From the NCBI RefSeq assembly GCF_000485595.1, contig NW_014577505.1:52299-116298 (forward strand): a stretch of 64,000 nucleotides of DNA, given 5' to 3'. The DNA is from Priapulus caudatus (lineage: Eukaryota; Priapulida; Priapulimorpha; Priapulimorphida; Priapulidae). Below the pieces are notes generated by a model. That model saw only the letters and a program-made list of their open reading frames with translations, ran no database searches and was not told where the DNA came from. The translations under genes and the position numbers were made by a program. Each line of letters starts with the position of its first letter. The first letter of the stretch is position 1. Shown piece by piece: positions 53,970-64,000 of this stretch.

Positions 53970-54034
53970 TGTTACGATATGAGATTCATGTACCATATAT
54001 GTACATCGTTGATGACGTCACATAACAACATATG
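53970..54034 (+). repeat. Right 64-bp direct repeat
   Basis: Identical to 52950-53014, including the CRE (54013-54020). AATAAA lies just beyond at 54041-54046 and could end transcripts of the unit. Sequence after the repeat differs from that after the left repeat, so the full terminal repeat is either only 64 bp or the left one is truncated. Confidence 0.9.
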
Positions 54035-54046
54035 AGCAGTAATAAA

Positions 54047-55370
54047 ATGGCTACCTATAACTCATAACGTGGTTGAGCATTGCCTCCTTATTATAAGCCT
54101 TCGGGCACGCTTCACATCCACTATTCTTGAACTCTCCCACGAGAAATATTCCCGATATCATATTCTAAAAAAACTGAGAAGGAAAGCGGAGTTTTTCCGT
54201 GCTTATCTAGCAACTGTATATTTCAGTAAAAACAACTTGTAATCAGTGAAATGCTGTATGGGGGTTGTAAGCTGTCCGGATTCACTTTCAAGCAAGTTTT
54301 ATTCACAACAGAGCACCAACAAAATTCTGAGAGAAATATGAACAATCCGAGATCCTAATGTCACTTTACTTGATGTAACATTCTACAAAAAATTCTAAAA
54401 ATGCTCTCACTAGCTCCAATCCAGCCACTCGGTTCCTGACAGCATGGGTTTACACGCACAGAGTACGATTGCAGCATTGAGTATTTAGTAAATTGAGTAA
54501 TTGTGCATGTCCATGAGAATAAATTGATCTTCAACTCAAACGGCTAATGCAACTCGACTGACTCTCCGCCAAACCAAGCCACAGCCATAAGTAGGCTTAC
54601 TTCACCGTTATATTGTGTGTGTGTTGTGTTAATTTAAATATACTAGCAGACTTTAATACCCGTACAACCACCAAATCGTGCCTTAAAATATAAACTTCAT
54701 GTAAATGACACAGTTGAAGTTAAATATTTCATGCAACTGAAAGGAACACAGAAACAAAAACATTTTAGGAAGAAACAAAGAGCGCAATTCTATAAGTGAC
54801 CATCCTATGCCATCCCATGGGATCCGATCCGATCCCATCGCATCTGACCCCATTCAATCCCCAGATATACACATCCCCATCCACTACCCCATCCCATCCC
54901 CAGATGTAAACATATATATGTACTGTATATATATATATATAATATACGTATAAACTGCTGTTTATTAGCCCCATACATAATTTTGTACAAATGTAAATTA
55001 GAGCTCTGCCCGTTTTGTTTGTTCAATTTTGTTTAGCGCACGCTCTCGCAGAGATTAAATAGACCGCCTTACACTATCCGCCCCACATGAGGTGCTCATG
55101 AGGTAACATGGGTGGGTATCGCGGAGACCGCGCAGCCGACCCTGCTGCGTAGACGTCGAACAGACATTAATTATAAAGAGCCAACAACAATGACCAAGTT
55201 AAGACCAGGGGATGCCCACACGGACGCATTTAGCTGGCAGCTAAGAAATCCGGGGCCATAAAAGGCGGAACAAGTAGTATGGCCAGTCCACCAAGCCAGT
55301 CGCCGCACCGCCTCTTCTCATGATGCATTTCCCCTGAAATTTGTCAATTACCCCACGTCTAAAGTACCTG
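54047..55370. other. No gene seen; short AT and CATCC runs
   Basis: CATCCCATCC-type simple sequence lies at about 54803-54905 and an AT dinucleotide run at about 54910-54955. No coding region is supported. Confidence 0.5.
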
Positions 55371-55374
55371 CCCA

Positions 55375-55665
55375 TCAACCAGCGGTGGCGGAGGGAGGAG
55401 AGGCTGGGAGGAAGGGAGGGAGAGAGGTGAGAGAGGAGAGCGAACACTGCGCCGGGATTTACGAGCCATTTTTTTCATCTATCTTGCGCTCGCTCTCTCT
55501 CTCTCTCCCTCTTTCTCTCTCATCGCACTCGTTAACTTTTCTTTTTCTCCTTCCATCCCTACCTTCCTCCCGGATCCCCCTCTCTACACCTCTCTCTCTC
55601 TCTCGTTCCTGCTCCCGCTCTCTACCCTCCCTCTCTGTCTCCCTTCCTCTGTCTCTCTCGCAGTT
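55375..55665 (+). repeat. Purine tract followed by long CT-rich pyrimidine tract
   Basis: 55380-55443 is nearly all A/G, and 55483-55665 is dominated by CTCTCT, CCCTCC and TTTCTC. Frames across it give only Ser/Leu or Arg/Glu runs. Opposed purine and pyrimidine blocks can form triplex or foldback DNA. A GC-rich CpG-containing segment follows (55670-55730). Confidence 0.8.
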
Positions 55666-55739
55666 CCCCCGCAGTGACGTGCACATTGCGAGCGGTTCGC
55701 GAGCGAGCGTTGCACGCACGAGTGCAGCAATAAGAGAAG

Positions 55740-55768
55740 ATGGTCATGAATTACTTACTCACGTAAGA
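55740..55768 (+). other. Possible first coding exon with strong splice donor
   Basis: ATGGTCATGAATTACTTACT is followed by CAC/GTAAGAAG, a near-perfect 5' splice site. It sits just after the CpG-rich segment and CT tract, as in some animal promoters. No partner exon can be assigned with confidence. Confidence 0.25.
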
Positions 55769-55915
55769 AGATAGCCGCAGAAGAGGGTACACATGAGGTG
55801 GCAGAGGTGGGGTCTCTGCGGGAGCGTGCGCTATCCTACACTACCAAGGTCTAAGCCATTTCTTATATTTTTGATAATCTTTGGAAGAACTTTATAAAAC
55901 AACACCCTAATTTGA

Positions 55916-56333
55916 ATGTTGCCATTGGCATTGTCTGTAGTCATTTACAGTGAGAGTTCTCAGAAAGATTTCACATTAACTAAAACAAGTGTTTTAGAAA
56001 AGAAAAATGGAGGATGGAAACGCCACTATCTATGTAAAGTGCAGATGGCTGATGTGTGTGAGCATGTATGCACTGCATACATTGAAGGTTCTGACAATTT
56101 ATTATGTTGAACATATTTCTAAGTCTTGCATATCCTTTTTTCCGAAGCAGTACGTAAAAACGGTAACTTTTATCGTTAAAAAGAAGTCGATTCCTTTTTG
56201 GGAAAGTGGCTTAGTGGAGCCAAGGATAGGCGAGGAGGCCGCATTGAGTGACGAATGCGTCAACTTCAGGAGAGATGTAATGATGCAAATGAACAATCAG
56301 ATTAAAGTGTGGACCTTGGAATTCGTGCAATGA
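55916..56333 (+). other. Unrecognised coding-like stretch in two frames
   Basis: Frame 55916-56110 reads VLEKKNGGWKRHYLCKVQMA then CEHVCTAYIEGSDNLLC; frame 56007-56333 reads VTFIVKKKSIPFWESGLVEP then ALSDECVNFRR. They have protein-like composition and would join by one frameshift, but I know no family and find no second copy. Low confidence as a gene. Confidence 0.25.
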
Positions 56334-57290
56334 AGTTCTTGCAATGCAAATCGTGAAATGCAATTCGTGCAACCGTATTCGTGCTTGGTAACGCGATGAT
56401 AGCTGATCTCTTAGCTGAAGAAAAGAAAGAACATGACTGTGCTTTTTTCTCGAAATTCTTAGGCTGCGGTCTTTAACGCTGAAAGGCTAAGCCAGCTGCA
56501 GGGAAAGCAGGAATTATATACAGCGACTGACTCTGGAGATGTTCGAGCATTAAGAAGGTCGAGTCGCGAAGTATGTTGCCATCAGTCAGTGCACTGGTGG
56601 TTCTGACTGCTAACATCTCAGACACTCTGTTCTATGGCCCATTGGCACAGTATTATAATCAGTTGGCTCTATCTTTTGCTACTACAATTGGAGTATAATT
56701 GTTGCTAATTGCTTGAATTTACAGGGTTTATTCCTGGTTCTGGCTTCTGTGATTTTGTTATACAGTTGCTACTGTCCTTTCTGTGCATGAAATCTCTTCA
56801 GTTATTGTGCTTTCACTTATTTTGCCTGTCAATTATTCTTCAGCTTTGCTTCTATGAGCGTTTTTTTCTGTTAACGTCTATATATATTTGGGACCTGCAT
56901 TTTGTATTGCTGACATCAGGTTCAGGTAGCCTCAGGTTTATTTGCATGTAGTTTATTTATAGTTTATATATTTCTATACATCGCTCATATACAGTTTTGT
57001 AATTATCAATCGTATTGTCCTTCATGGATTAACTTTCAGTAAATAACTTTATATTGCGGAGTGGCCGACTTGAAGACTGTACAGTACATTCGCCCTACCT
57101 CGCTGCGTTTATTTAAAAATATTTATTTGAAAGCGTAAATAAATTACAAAATCTAAATCTAAATCTAAATCTTGAGGACAGTATGTGCAATCACACCTGA
57201 TGGGCCTCTCATCAAGTTCGTGGTCAAGGGTTGCGAAAAAGCTATCGCCATTAGTCGTCACCTCTTTTTAGTTTTTCTCACAACAAGTAC
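56334..57290. other. No gene seen
   Basis: T-rich sequence with a repeated ATCTAAATCTAA run at 57148-57170. Nothing is recognised. Confidence 0.4.
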
Positions 57291-57356
57291 AACAAGAAGA
57301 GTTGCGATAAAGCAGAGGAACTGCAGCTTCCTAAAGCCGAACAGTCAAGGCTGAAT

Positions 57357-59065
57357 GCAGCAAAGCGTGAGTGTAAGGCAGAGATGAAAAAAACTCGAGC
57401 TGCGAAGAAAACAAAAATGAATGCTATGCCAAATGCCCAATCCCCAGCATTAAAGGCGAAACGTACTCTACAGTTTTTGTGTGTGCGGCAGCTGAACGTG
57501 AACCAGTGCCAAGCACCCCTAGACTTGTCTGATGAGTACAACGAGAAAGTTCAATCCTTTTATAAACATGAGGATCTTAGTCGACAAGCTCCTGGAAGTA
57601 AGGACAATGTGACAATATGTGATGTGGACGGTAACAAAGTGCAGCACCAGGTCCGTTATCTGACATCGTCAGTAAATGAGACCCATGCGATGTTTGCAAA
57701 TAAATTTCCTGATGTGAAGGTTGGGAAGAGCAAATTAGCTGAACTTCGACCTTCACATATCTTGCTGAGCTGCAAGCTCCCCCACAATGTTTGCCTGTGC
57801 TAGTACCATGAAAACTTCATATCGGCAATCAATGCTTTACATAAGACACATCCAACTGTCCCATTGTACTCACATGATTTGCCAGAAACGTATCGTTGCA
57901 AACCTGCTGGCCGTGCATGCTGGTTCAATGAATGTGATTCCTGTTCTGATGGGAAGGGATTCCGTGATGAAATCCCAAGTTGATGAGATAATGAACCTTA
58001 TTTGGACTGTTTGGAAAAATGATGCCGATGGGAAATTAGGCAAGGTGATTGAAGGCAAAAACCAACGATTTGATAGAACACATATGTAGCATGATCCCAA
58101 CGTTCATGGACCATTGCTTCATCAAAAAAGCAGGCAGATGCTTACAAAATGGAGAGGGTTGCGGCTGTCATTGAGGATTCTGAATTTCAGGATGAAGCAC
58201 TACTGCAAGTGGATTTCTCAGAGAATTACACTTGTCTCTATCATGACGAGATTCAGAGTGCTCATTGGCAGCAGGCACAGGTCAGTCTTTTTACTGCTGC
58301 ATTGTGAGTTGGTTGTGTCCTCCATCCAATCATCATGGCCTCTGATAACCTCACACACTCGAAAGACACCATTGTTGCATACATTGAACGTATTCCGGAA
58401 GAAATTCCAGACAATGTTCAGAAATTGTCAGTGTGGTCTGATGGTCCAGCATCACAATTTAAGAATTGCTACATACTTGCATATTTGCAGACCTTGCAGG
58501 ATAAGCACAACATCCAGATAACCTGGAATTTCTTTGCCACCTCACATGGTAAGGGGCCTATAGACGGCATCGGTGGGGCTGTGAAGAGCTTGATGTAGAA
58601 TGATGTCAGAAACAGAAAGTTTCTTGTAAACAATGCATCAACCTTCGTTGAAGCAGAAGCTGCAAGCAACGTGAAAGTGATCGAAATGAAGCCCACTGAA
58701 ATTGAAGACCAATAAAGCCTTCGATTTAGAAAAAGGTTTTCAAGGAAGCAAGTCCAATTCATGGGATAGGTTGGCTACACTGTGTGAATATGGTTAATGG
58801 AAAAGTGGTACATTACACTTTGACAGAAGACATGTCAGATGATGGTGAAATTGAAGATCCTACAGTTTCAGTTCAGTAGGAGACTGGTAGCTTGTAAAAT
58901 ATGAAGGCCAGCTTTTGCCAGGTGAAGTCAAGAAAGTTGAACATTGTGGTTATCAGGTTTCTGTCATGGTACCAGCAAGCAATAACTGGAAGTGGCCCAC
59001 TTCTCCAGTCGAGATATTTTACACACGACAACTTGGTGAAAAAACCTTATTCTTACCTAAAACCA
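57357..59065 (+). pseudogene. DDE-type transposase-like gene relic (HGKG family)
   Basis: Successive frames give one collinear protein. A basic N-terminal region (57384 on) comes first, then DVKVGKSKLAELRPSHILLS. A Cys-rich block follows (PAGRACWFNECDSC, after a TAG at 57801), then a core: LLQVDFSENYTCLYHDEIQS (Asp at 58212), SVWSDGPASQFKNCY (Asp at 58440) and FFATSHGKGPIDGIGGAVK (58533-58590). A C-terminal module lies at 58895-59060 (LVKYEGQLLPGEV, then NNWKWP). I know this arrangement from many insect and cnidarian proteins annotated as uncharacterised; the spaced acidic residues suggest an RNase H-fold nuclease. At least four stops and two frameshifts break it, although the conserved blocks are intact. 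The transposon superfamily is not certain. Confidence 0.7.
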
Positions 59066-59825
59066 CACCTACCCAAAAATCGGTCCGATTAAAAAATCTC
59101 TTCATCGTTTCTAAAATCGGCTCATCGCGACGCCTTCCGATAAACACCCGCACACCTACGATAAAATTGATTATTTTGTTCTGCAAGGTTGCGCCATCTT
59201 TCCTGAAAAATGGCAGCCGTCAATTTGCATCAAGTTGCTGTGTGTATTTTTAATCATTCAATATTTTGAAGCGTTTACGCGTTTACGCCGGCAAAGAAAT
59301 AGAAAAAACCGTCTAATATTGGCGAGGCAGTGGATTCAAAGACGGCAAACACTGAGCATTGTAAGGAACTTGCAGCATGAACTGTTTTTGGAAGACACAG
59401 AAGGATTTAGGAAATAATTGAGGATGAGCCCCGAGTCTTTTTCACGTATTTTGGACTACATCAAGGACGAGATCACTAAATTTCCTCAATTTCCTCATTC
59501 TCCCTCAATTTCGTTCGTCCACGCTTTGTCTATGGTAGGCGCCATTTTGAATGACATGTGACACGGGCACGTTCAGCTATTGGCTGTTCAATATTTATCG
59601 TAGACGATTTTCCTGAGTTCACGCGCACACCACAAAATCTTGTTGGATTACACAAAATCGCTTCCAAATAATCGGTTCAAAATCAAACATGTTTGATTTG
59701 GAACGATCACCCAAATAATCGTAAGTAAAATCGTCTACAAATGAACGCGCACACCTACCCGATATCGGCTGATTTCTATCGGGCCGATCAAATCGCGTGT
59801 AAAAATCGACTGGTGTGCGACCCAC
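59060..59825 (+). mobile_element. PIF/Harbinger-derived fragment (non-autonomous)
   Basis: The open stretch at 59275-59420 encodes LARQWIQRRQTLSIVRNLQH, then LEDTEGFRK, a stop, and LRMSPESFSRILDYIKDEI. This is the typical N-terminus of a Harbinger transposase (HARBI1-like), which normally continues into a DDE nuclease; here it ends after about 70 codons. CACACCTACC and ATCGG words recur at both sides (59062-59165 and 59745-59825), hinting at degraded terminal inverted repeats. It lies directly against the DDE relic's C-terminal module and may have inserted there. Confidence 0.6.
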
Positions 59826-59829
59826 TTTA

Positions 59830-60795
59830 TTCTTGTTTATATTTTACATTTTTCCATTTTCATGGAAGTTGACTTTTCCTTTAGAATTGCATAAGCCCTA
59901 ACGGAGGAGGAAGGGGTTAATCCAACTTGATCTGAATAAATGATCATTTTATTGTATTACAAAATTCTTTACAGCAGTCAACTATCTATTTCAAAGAGTG
60001 TATCCTGGCCCATTTTTTACACAATCATCTCTTTGCTGATACTAGTTTTGAGGTAATGCGAGTCATACTAATTATAAAATTTCTCCATTAAAAAAAAAAA
60101 TTCACACACGTTGTCTTGAATACCCTATTTAGTTGTGAGTATTTACAGAATATCCATTGTTTCTTATGTGTAGTAGTTTGAGGACAAATTAGAGTTGTAT
60201 GCAAATAGATTTTAAGCCATTCCTTTTCTTGTAACGTGAGTCACGCTGTAATTAATGTTTGATTAAACTGTTATGTAATCAAATAATTTTTCCCCTTGAT
60301 CAGTTTATAACTGGCCCAGAGGTATCTATACACAACAGATGAAATATTTAAATGCATCATTTGTGGCCCTGCATAGTTATGAAAGTTTGAAAATGTACTA
60401 AAATGTAACGCAAGTCACCGTGGAATTGTTCTACTTGTGTTTGCAATGACCATCCATAAGTGTCAAGGAATGACATCAGAGGAAGTGCATTGCCAGCACA
60501 TATTTGCACCAGGCCAACCTGAATCGTTGTCAGCAAAGTAACTCGCAGGGAAGGTCTTCGAGTGGTAGGCTTTAACCTACACTGCGAAACACATCCTTGA
60601 AGAAAGCATTCGAGAGGTAAGTCCTGACCTGTGTCCTGCACTGTACTTGTTGTGGAATATCCTAGCAAACTGACGAGAAATCGATGGTCCAAGACCAAGA
60701 TGGAAGAGGAAGTAGAAAGTCCGTTGGAGGTGTTATTTTACTTCATATAATCTCAGCAACCATAAATTATTAGAAACAGTACAATATAGTGAATT
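59830..60795. other. No gene seen
   Basis: AT-rich. A minus-strand ORF at 60357-60698 has no recognised domain. In the plus sense, the stretch near 60440-60560 contains MTIHKCQGMTSEEVH-like text (TGACCATCCATAAGTGTCAAGG), reminiscent of the last helicase motif of Pif1/Helitron-type helicases, but it is too short to call. Confidence 0.3.
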
Positions 60796-61073
60796 TTGGT
60801 TCGCATAGATGGTATTAATCAATACTCTGCTGTTAAGGTTAACTCCGAGTTCAAGACCTATGATGAGATCAGGAAGGCCCTGGACGAGTACTCCAAGAAG
60901 GATAACTTTTGCTTTATGAGACGAAATTCTACCACAGTAGGAAGAGCAAACAGAGACTTGAAGGCTGGAAGCCCTCTCTATTCATCAAAGTTCGTCTACT
61001 CTTACATCAAACTAGGATGCAAGCATCATGGCAAACCACGTTGTGCTGGAAAGGGCATTCGGCCAAATCAGAG
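60796..61073 (+). CDS. FAR1/ZSWIM-like N-terminal exon
   Basis: The exon is preceded by a possible acceptor (GTTCGCATAG) and ends at a donor (CAGAG/GTAATA). It encodes FKTYDEIRKALDEYSKKDNF, then MRRNSTTVG, FVYSYIKLGCKHHGKPR and GKGIRPNQR. The K-x-x-C-K-H-x-G...G-x-R pattern resembles the FAR1/WRKY-like DNA-binding head of MULE-derived proteins, including ZSWIM1/ZSWIM3 relatives in animals. Such proteins continue with a transposase core and SWIM finger, which are not seen downstream. The second half of the exon is duplicated at 61276. Confidence 0.55.
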
Positions 61074-61577
61074 GTAATAAACAAAGATGGCTCTTCAACT
61101 AGATGACAGTATTGAATAACATTTGTTGTCAGTGCCGCGCATAAACATTTGTTCTGTATGCCGCGCATAAACATGTGTATATTTTTTCATCATCATAATT
61201 GAAAAAAATATTGCCTTGCACCAAATACTGGCTAACGCGCAGTATGACATGTAATTCACAGACAAAATAAGTGAAAAGCAAACAGACTTGAAGGCTGGAA
61301 GCCCTCTCTCTCCATCAAAGTTCCTCTACTCTTACATCAAACTAGGATGCAAGCATCATGGCAAACCACGTTCTGCTGGAAAGGGCATTCGGCCAAATCA
61401 GAGGTAATAAACAAAGATTGCTCTTCAATTAGATAATGACAGTATTGAAAAACATTTGTTGTCAGTGCCGCTCATAAACATTTGTTCTGTGTGCCGCGCA
61501 TAAACATGTCTATATTTTTTCATCATCATAGTTGAAAAAAACATTGCCTTGCACCAAATACTGGCTAACGCGCAGTT
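60946..61577 (+). repeat. Tandem duplication of exon end plus intron start (~330 bp)
   Basis: 60946-61239 (from AGAGCAAACAGAGACTTGAAGG to CTGGCTAACGCGCAGT) is repeated at 61276-61577 with a handful of substitutions. Both copies include the exon part encoding GCKHHGKPR and the same GTAATA splice donor. Confidence 0.9.
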
Positions 61578-61648
61578 AACGATGCTGCTAGAATAAAAGC
61601 AGATGAAAATCACAGTAAAGAGCAATAATATTATCAAATACTTCTGGA

Positions 61649-62113
61649 ATGTCGGTACCAACCAGATCATTTAAGTTGGACTGCCCCGCCCACATTGTAG
61701 CATCTGTCGACAGGAAAAAAAGCAAGCTCGTGGTCCTGAAGCTTAACATGCAATACAACCATGAGATTTCTCCTGCTATATATGATAAGTACCCTGAGGT
61801 ATGTGGTATGCTAGATATGGTAAAGAACATTCAATTCAGAAAAATGCACGAGTTCCAGAAGCAACTAAACAAGGACATAAATAGGATAAAAAGCTCAACG
61901 AAAGCCTTCATCCATGCTGACAAAACAACAAATCTCTATGAACTCGAGAAAACCCAGTACAATAAACTACTACAAAACAGCATAACCTCAACCTACAAGA
62001 AAACAAACCAGAACGCCATTAACACCATCAATCAAGAAGCTAAAAGCATAGCAACCGAACTCCACATCGATGACAGAACAGAACGCATAGCAGAAAGACC
62101 TTCATATCACTAA
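61649..62113 (+). CDS. Penelope-like element, N-terminal ORF part
   Basis: From about 61850 the frame is lysine-, asparagine- and glutamine-rich (EFQKQLNKDINRIKSSTKAF, then HADKTTNLYELEKTQYNKLL). This is characteristic of the region before the reverse transcriptase in Penelope-like elements of aquatic animals. Later parts of the same element lie at 62345-62690 and 63170-64000. The first 65 residues are not clearly related. After the stop at 62111 the frame is lost by indels, so the element is not intact. Confidence 0.65.
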   Translation: MSVPTRSFKLDCPAHIVASVDRKKSKLVVLKLNMQYNHEISPAIYDKYPEVCGMLDMVKNIQFRKMHEFQKQLNKDINRIKSSTKAFIHADKTTNLYELEKTQYNKLLQNSITSTYKKTNQNAINTINQEAKSIATELHIDDRTERIAERPSYH

Positions 62114-62344
62114 AGGATCACGAAGATCATTTCTCAAATAACCCAACCTGTAGATTAATCAACCCAGCCAAGAGTGAAATACGACGCGTAAGCAAGCAGA
62201 TTCTCGAGAAAATTAACACCCATGTGAGAAATAAAACCTAACCAAACCTAACTAAACCTCCACTTAACCAATGGAAAAACTCGTCATCCGTAATCAACTG
62301 GTTCACGAACATACCCAACCAGCAGCAACACACCTTCGCCGTAT

Positions 62345-62695
62345 TTGACATCGAAAGCTTCTACCATCTCCATATCTGAAGAACTGCTATCCAGCTCAAT
62401 CCACTTCGCCAAGAAATACTCTAACATTACTAGTCGAGACATCAACATAATTATGCACTCTAGAAAATCCCTTCTGTTTAACAACGGCGCCCTCTGGGTA
62501 AAAAAAGACAACGACAGTATGTTTGACGGAGAAGTTTGGGAAGTTTTGACGGAGCAGAAGTATGCGAGCTAGTTGGACTATTTATTCTGAACAATTTATG
62601 CGACAAGTACGAAAAGGACAACATAGGACTATACAGAGATGACGGACTCGCAATTTTAAAGAACACCACAGGTTCACAGGCAGAAAGAACTAGAC
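62345..62695 (+). pseudogene. Penelope-like RT core, broken
   Basis: One frame gives INIIMHSRKSLLFNNGALWV (62430-62500). A shifted frame from 62536 gives [20 protein letters not shown] followed by DDGLAIL. The YRDDG palm motif is the Penelope-type variant of the RT catalytic YxDD. It ends abruptly after GSQAERTRQ, where the inserted segment begins. One frameshift separates the blocks. Confidence 0.8.
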
Positions 62696-63168
62696 AGAGG
62701 GCACTCACGGAGAGTTCATACCTCCGCCGGCATGTACAGCACGAAAAGAGGAACACACGAAGACACGAAGACGATCGATCGACAACATGTACACGAAAAC
62801 ACAAACACACAAACAAACAAAATAAATCCCAATATTCTATACTTTACTCCATGCATTGATCACAACTACATGGCATCAAGACGGATGGACACCATATCAG
62901 AGTCTGAAAAGTATGCATCGAGAACCTCAGCAGCTACACCGACAGTTCTAGTTGCAGTTTCTAGTAGTTCTAGCTTGTAGTAGTGGAATCGCTGAAATAT
63001 TGATTGTTGCGCGCAAGCGAGCGAGCTGCTGCTGCCTGGGCGTTCTAAGGCGAGCTGCTGCTGGCTGGCCGGCTTAAGGCGAGCTGGTGCTGAATCGATC
63101 GCGCTGCTGCTGCTGGCTCGCTGCTGGCTACACACACACACGAACATCACACGGGGGGGTTAACTCCG
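62696..63168. mobile_element. Unidentified ~470-bp insertion in the Penelope RT
   Basis: Non-RT sequence separates the palm motif from its expected continuation (VIKKDITKCFKEHG). The insert contains TACCTCCG near its left side (62719-62726) and CGGAGGTA at its right edge (63173-63180), a perfect 8-bp inverted pair. It also contains a GAGCTGCTGCTG-type run (63020-63120) and a short CA run. It lacks splice signals at its edges, so an intron is unlikely. Confidence 0.55.
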
Positions 63169-64000
63169 TTGCGGAGGTAATAAAGAAGGACATAACGAAA
63201 TGCTTCAAAGAACACGGTCTGAACATTACCATACAAGCCAACCCGAAAGTAGCAGACTACCTTGACATCACACTTAATCTAACAAACGGATCATACAGCC
63301 CCTACAGAAAACCAAACGACTAGCCACTCTACATCAACACGAAATCCAACCACCCACCTACCATAATTAAACAACTACCCGCAGCCATCAACCGTAGGAT
63401 ATCAGACATCTCGTGCAGCAAAGCAGCATTTGACAAAGCTAAGCCCCCCTACGAAAAAGCTCTAAAAACAAGCGGATTTACCGAAAACCTTACATACGCC
63501 AGCCGCAACACATCTTCACTCGCAAGAAAGAACAGAAAAAGAAACATAATCTGGTTTCACCCTCCATACAGCCAAAACGTCCAAACTAATATCGGCAAAA
63601 CCTTCCTCAACCTCATCCAGAAGCATTTCCACAAAGAACACAAATTCCACTCTATCTTCAACAAGAACAACGTAAAAGTCAGTTACAGCTGCACGGAAAA
63701 TATAGCAACCATAATTAACAACCACAACAAGAAAACAACCAGCGACAACCCCACCCCCTCCCAGAACGTATGCAACTGCCAAAAAGAAGAACAATGTCCA
63801 CTCGACAATAACTGCCTCTCAACCAGCATAGTCTACAACGCACGCGTAGCTACAGATGAAGACTTCACAGGAAAGAACTACATCGGACTTACAAAGAGAA
63901 CATTTAAACAACGACACACTCAACACAAGCTATCCGTTCACGTGAGTTCGGCACCGTCTCTTTGACATCGAATAGCAAAAGAGTAGGGGTCTGAATAGCA
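63169..64000 (+). pseudogene. Penelope-like RT thumb and GIY-YIG endonuclease
   Basis: The frame resumes with NITIQANPKVADYLDITLNL and YSPYRKPND, and after a TAG (63322) continues PLYINTKSNHPPTIIKQLP. Next come NIIWFHPPYSQNVQTNIGKT and VKVSYSCTENIATIINNHN. A cysteine block follows (CNCQKEEQCPLDNNC), and then the start of a GIY-YIG nuclease: IVYNARVATDE and NYIGLTKRTFKQRH. This is the standard Penelope/Neptune order, RT then Cys motif then GIY-YIG. The window ends shortly after the RTFKQR-x-x-x-H block, with a possible break after SV near 63945. Confidence 0.85.

Noticed and set aside
55385-55774. ORFs over the CT-rich tract on both strands
   Set aside because: Ser/Leu/Pro or Arg/Glu low complexity caused by simple sequence.
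60440-60560. Helicase fragment of Helitron/Pif1 type
   Set aside because: Only a few residues resemble the last helicase motif; no Rep or other helicase motifs nearby.

Overview
The window is eukaryotic and almost certainly from an animal. It has spliceosome-type exon edges, a C2H2 zinc-finger array with TGEKPY linkers, a THAP zinc finger and a broad animal transposon repertoire (hAT/ZNF862-like, Ty3/gypsy with a baculovirus-F-type envelope, BEL/Pao, Tx1/L1-like LINE, Penelope-like with GIY-YIG, PIF/Harbinger, SWIM/YqaJ and FAR1-like genes). This mix suggests an aquatic invertebrate, but I cannot name the phylum. I see no convincing single-copy host gene, rRNA, tRNA or CRISPR array. Nearly all recognisable coding sequence is mobile-element derived, and most of it is broken.

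Layout. 0-5.4 kb: 3' end of a gypsy-type pol, then a nearly intact hAT transposase (minus strand). 5.4-8.2 kb: a Tudor-like exon and three unrecognised ORFs around a TATA/hairpin promoter-like block. 8.3-9.4 kb: a TAGCTCACC-ended dispersed element. 9.9-13.1 kb: SWIM zinc finger plus YqaJ-type nuclease relic (plus strand) facing a THAP exon (minus strand). 13.5-17 kb: LINE endonuclease relic, a decayed minus-strand copy of the ORF found again at 53 kb, and gypsy pol relics. 17-19.2 kb: dispersed repeats up to a 10-N gap. 19.2-22.4 kb: a second hAT copy, inverted and full of small indels. 22.4-29 kb: simple repeats, a broken C2H2 array, transposase exons and a GC-rich stretch with no gene seen.

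29-48.2 kb is a tandem pair (offset about 9.47 kb) of a Ty3/gypsy pol-env retroelement with a shared 3' region, joined across a second 10-N gap. The second copy carries short in-place inversions inside env. 49-50.5 kb: BEL/Pao promoter and pol relic. 50.5-51.8 kb: another TAGCTCACC element with three 300-bp tandem units. 52.4-54.1 kb: SGNH-hydrolase relic, then an intact 256-aa ORF framed by identical 64-bp direct repeats. 55-64 kb: a purine/pyrimidine tract, a DDE-type transposase relic, a Harbinger fragment, a FAR1/ZSWIM-like exon with a partial tandem copy, and a Penelope-like element split by an insertion.

The strongest candidates for something new are the compact terminal-repeat ORF at 52.95-54.03 kb with its decayed paralogue at 14.7-15.5 kb, and the recurring short in-place inversions that separate otherwise near-identical copies. 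Both need checking against raw reads, because sequence next to the two N gaps looks unpolished.
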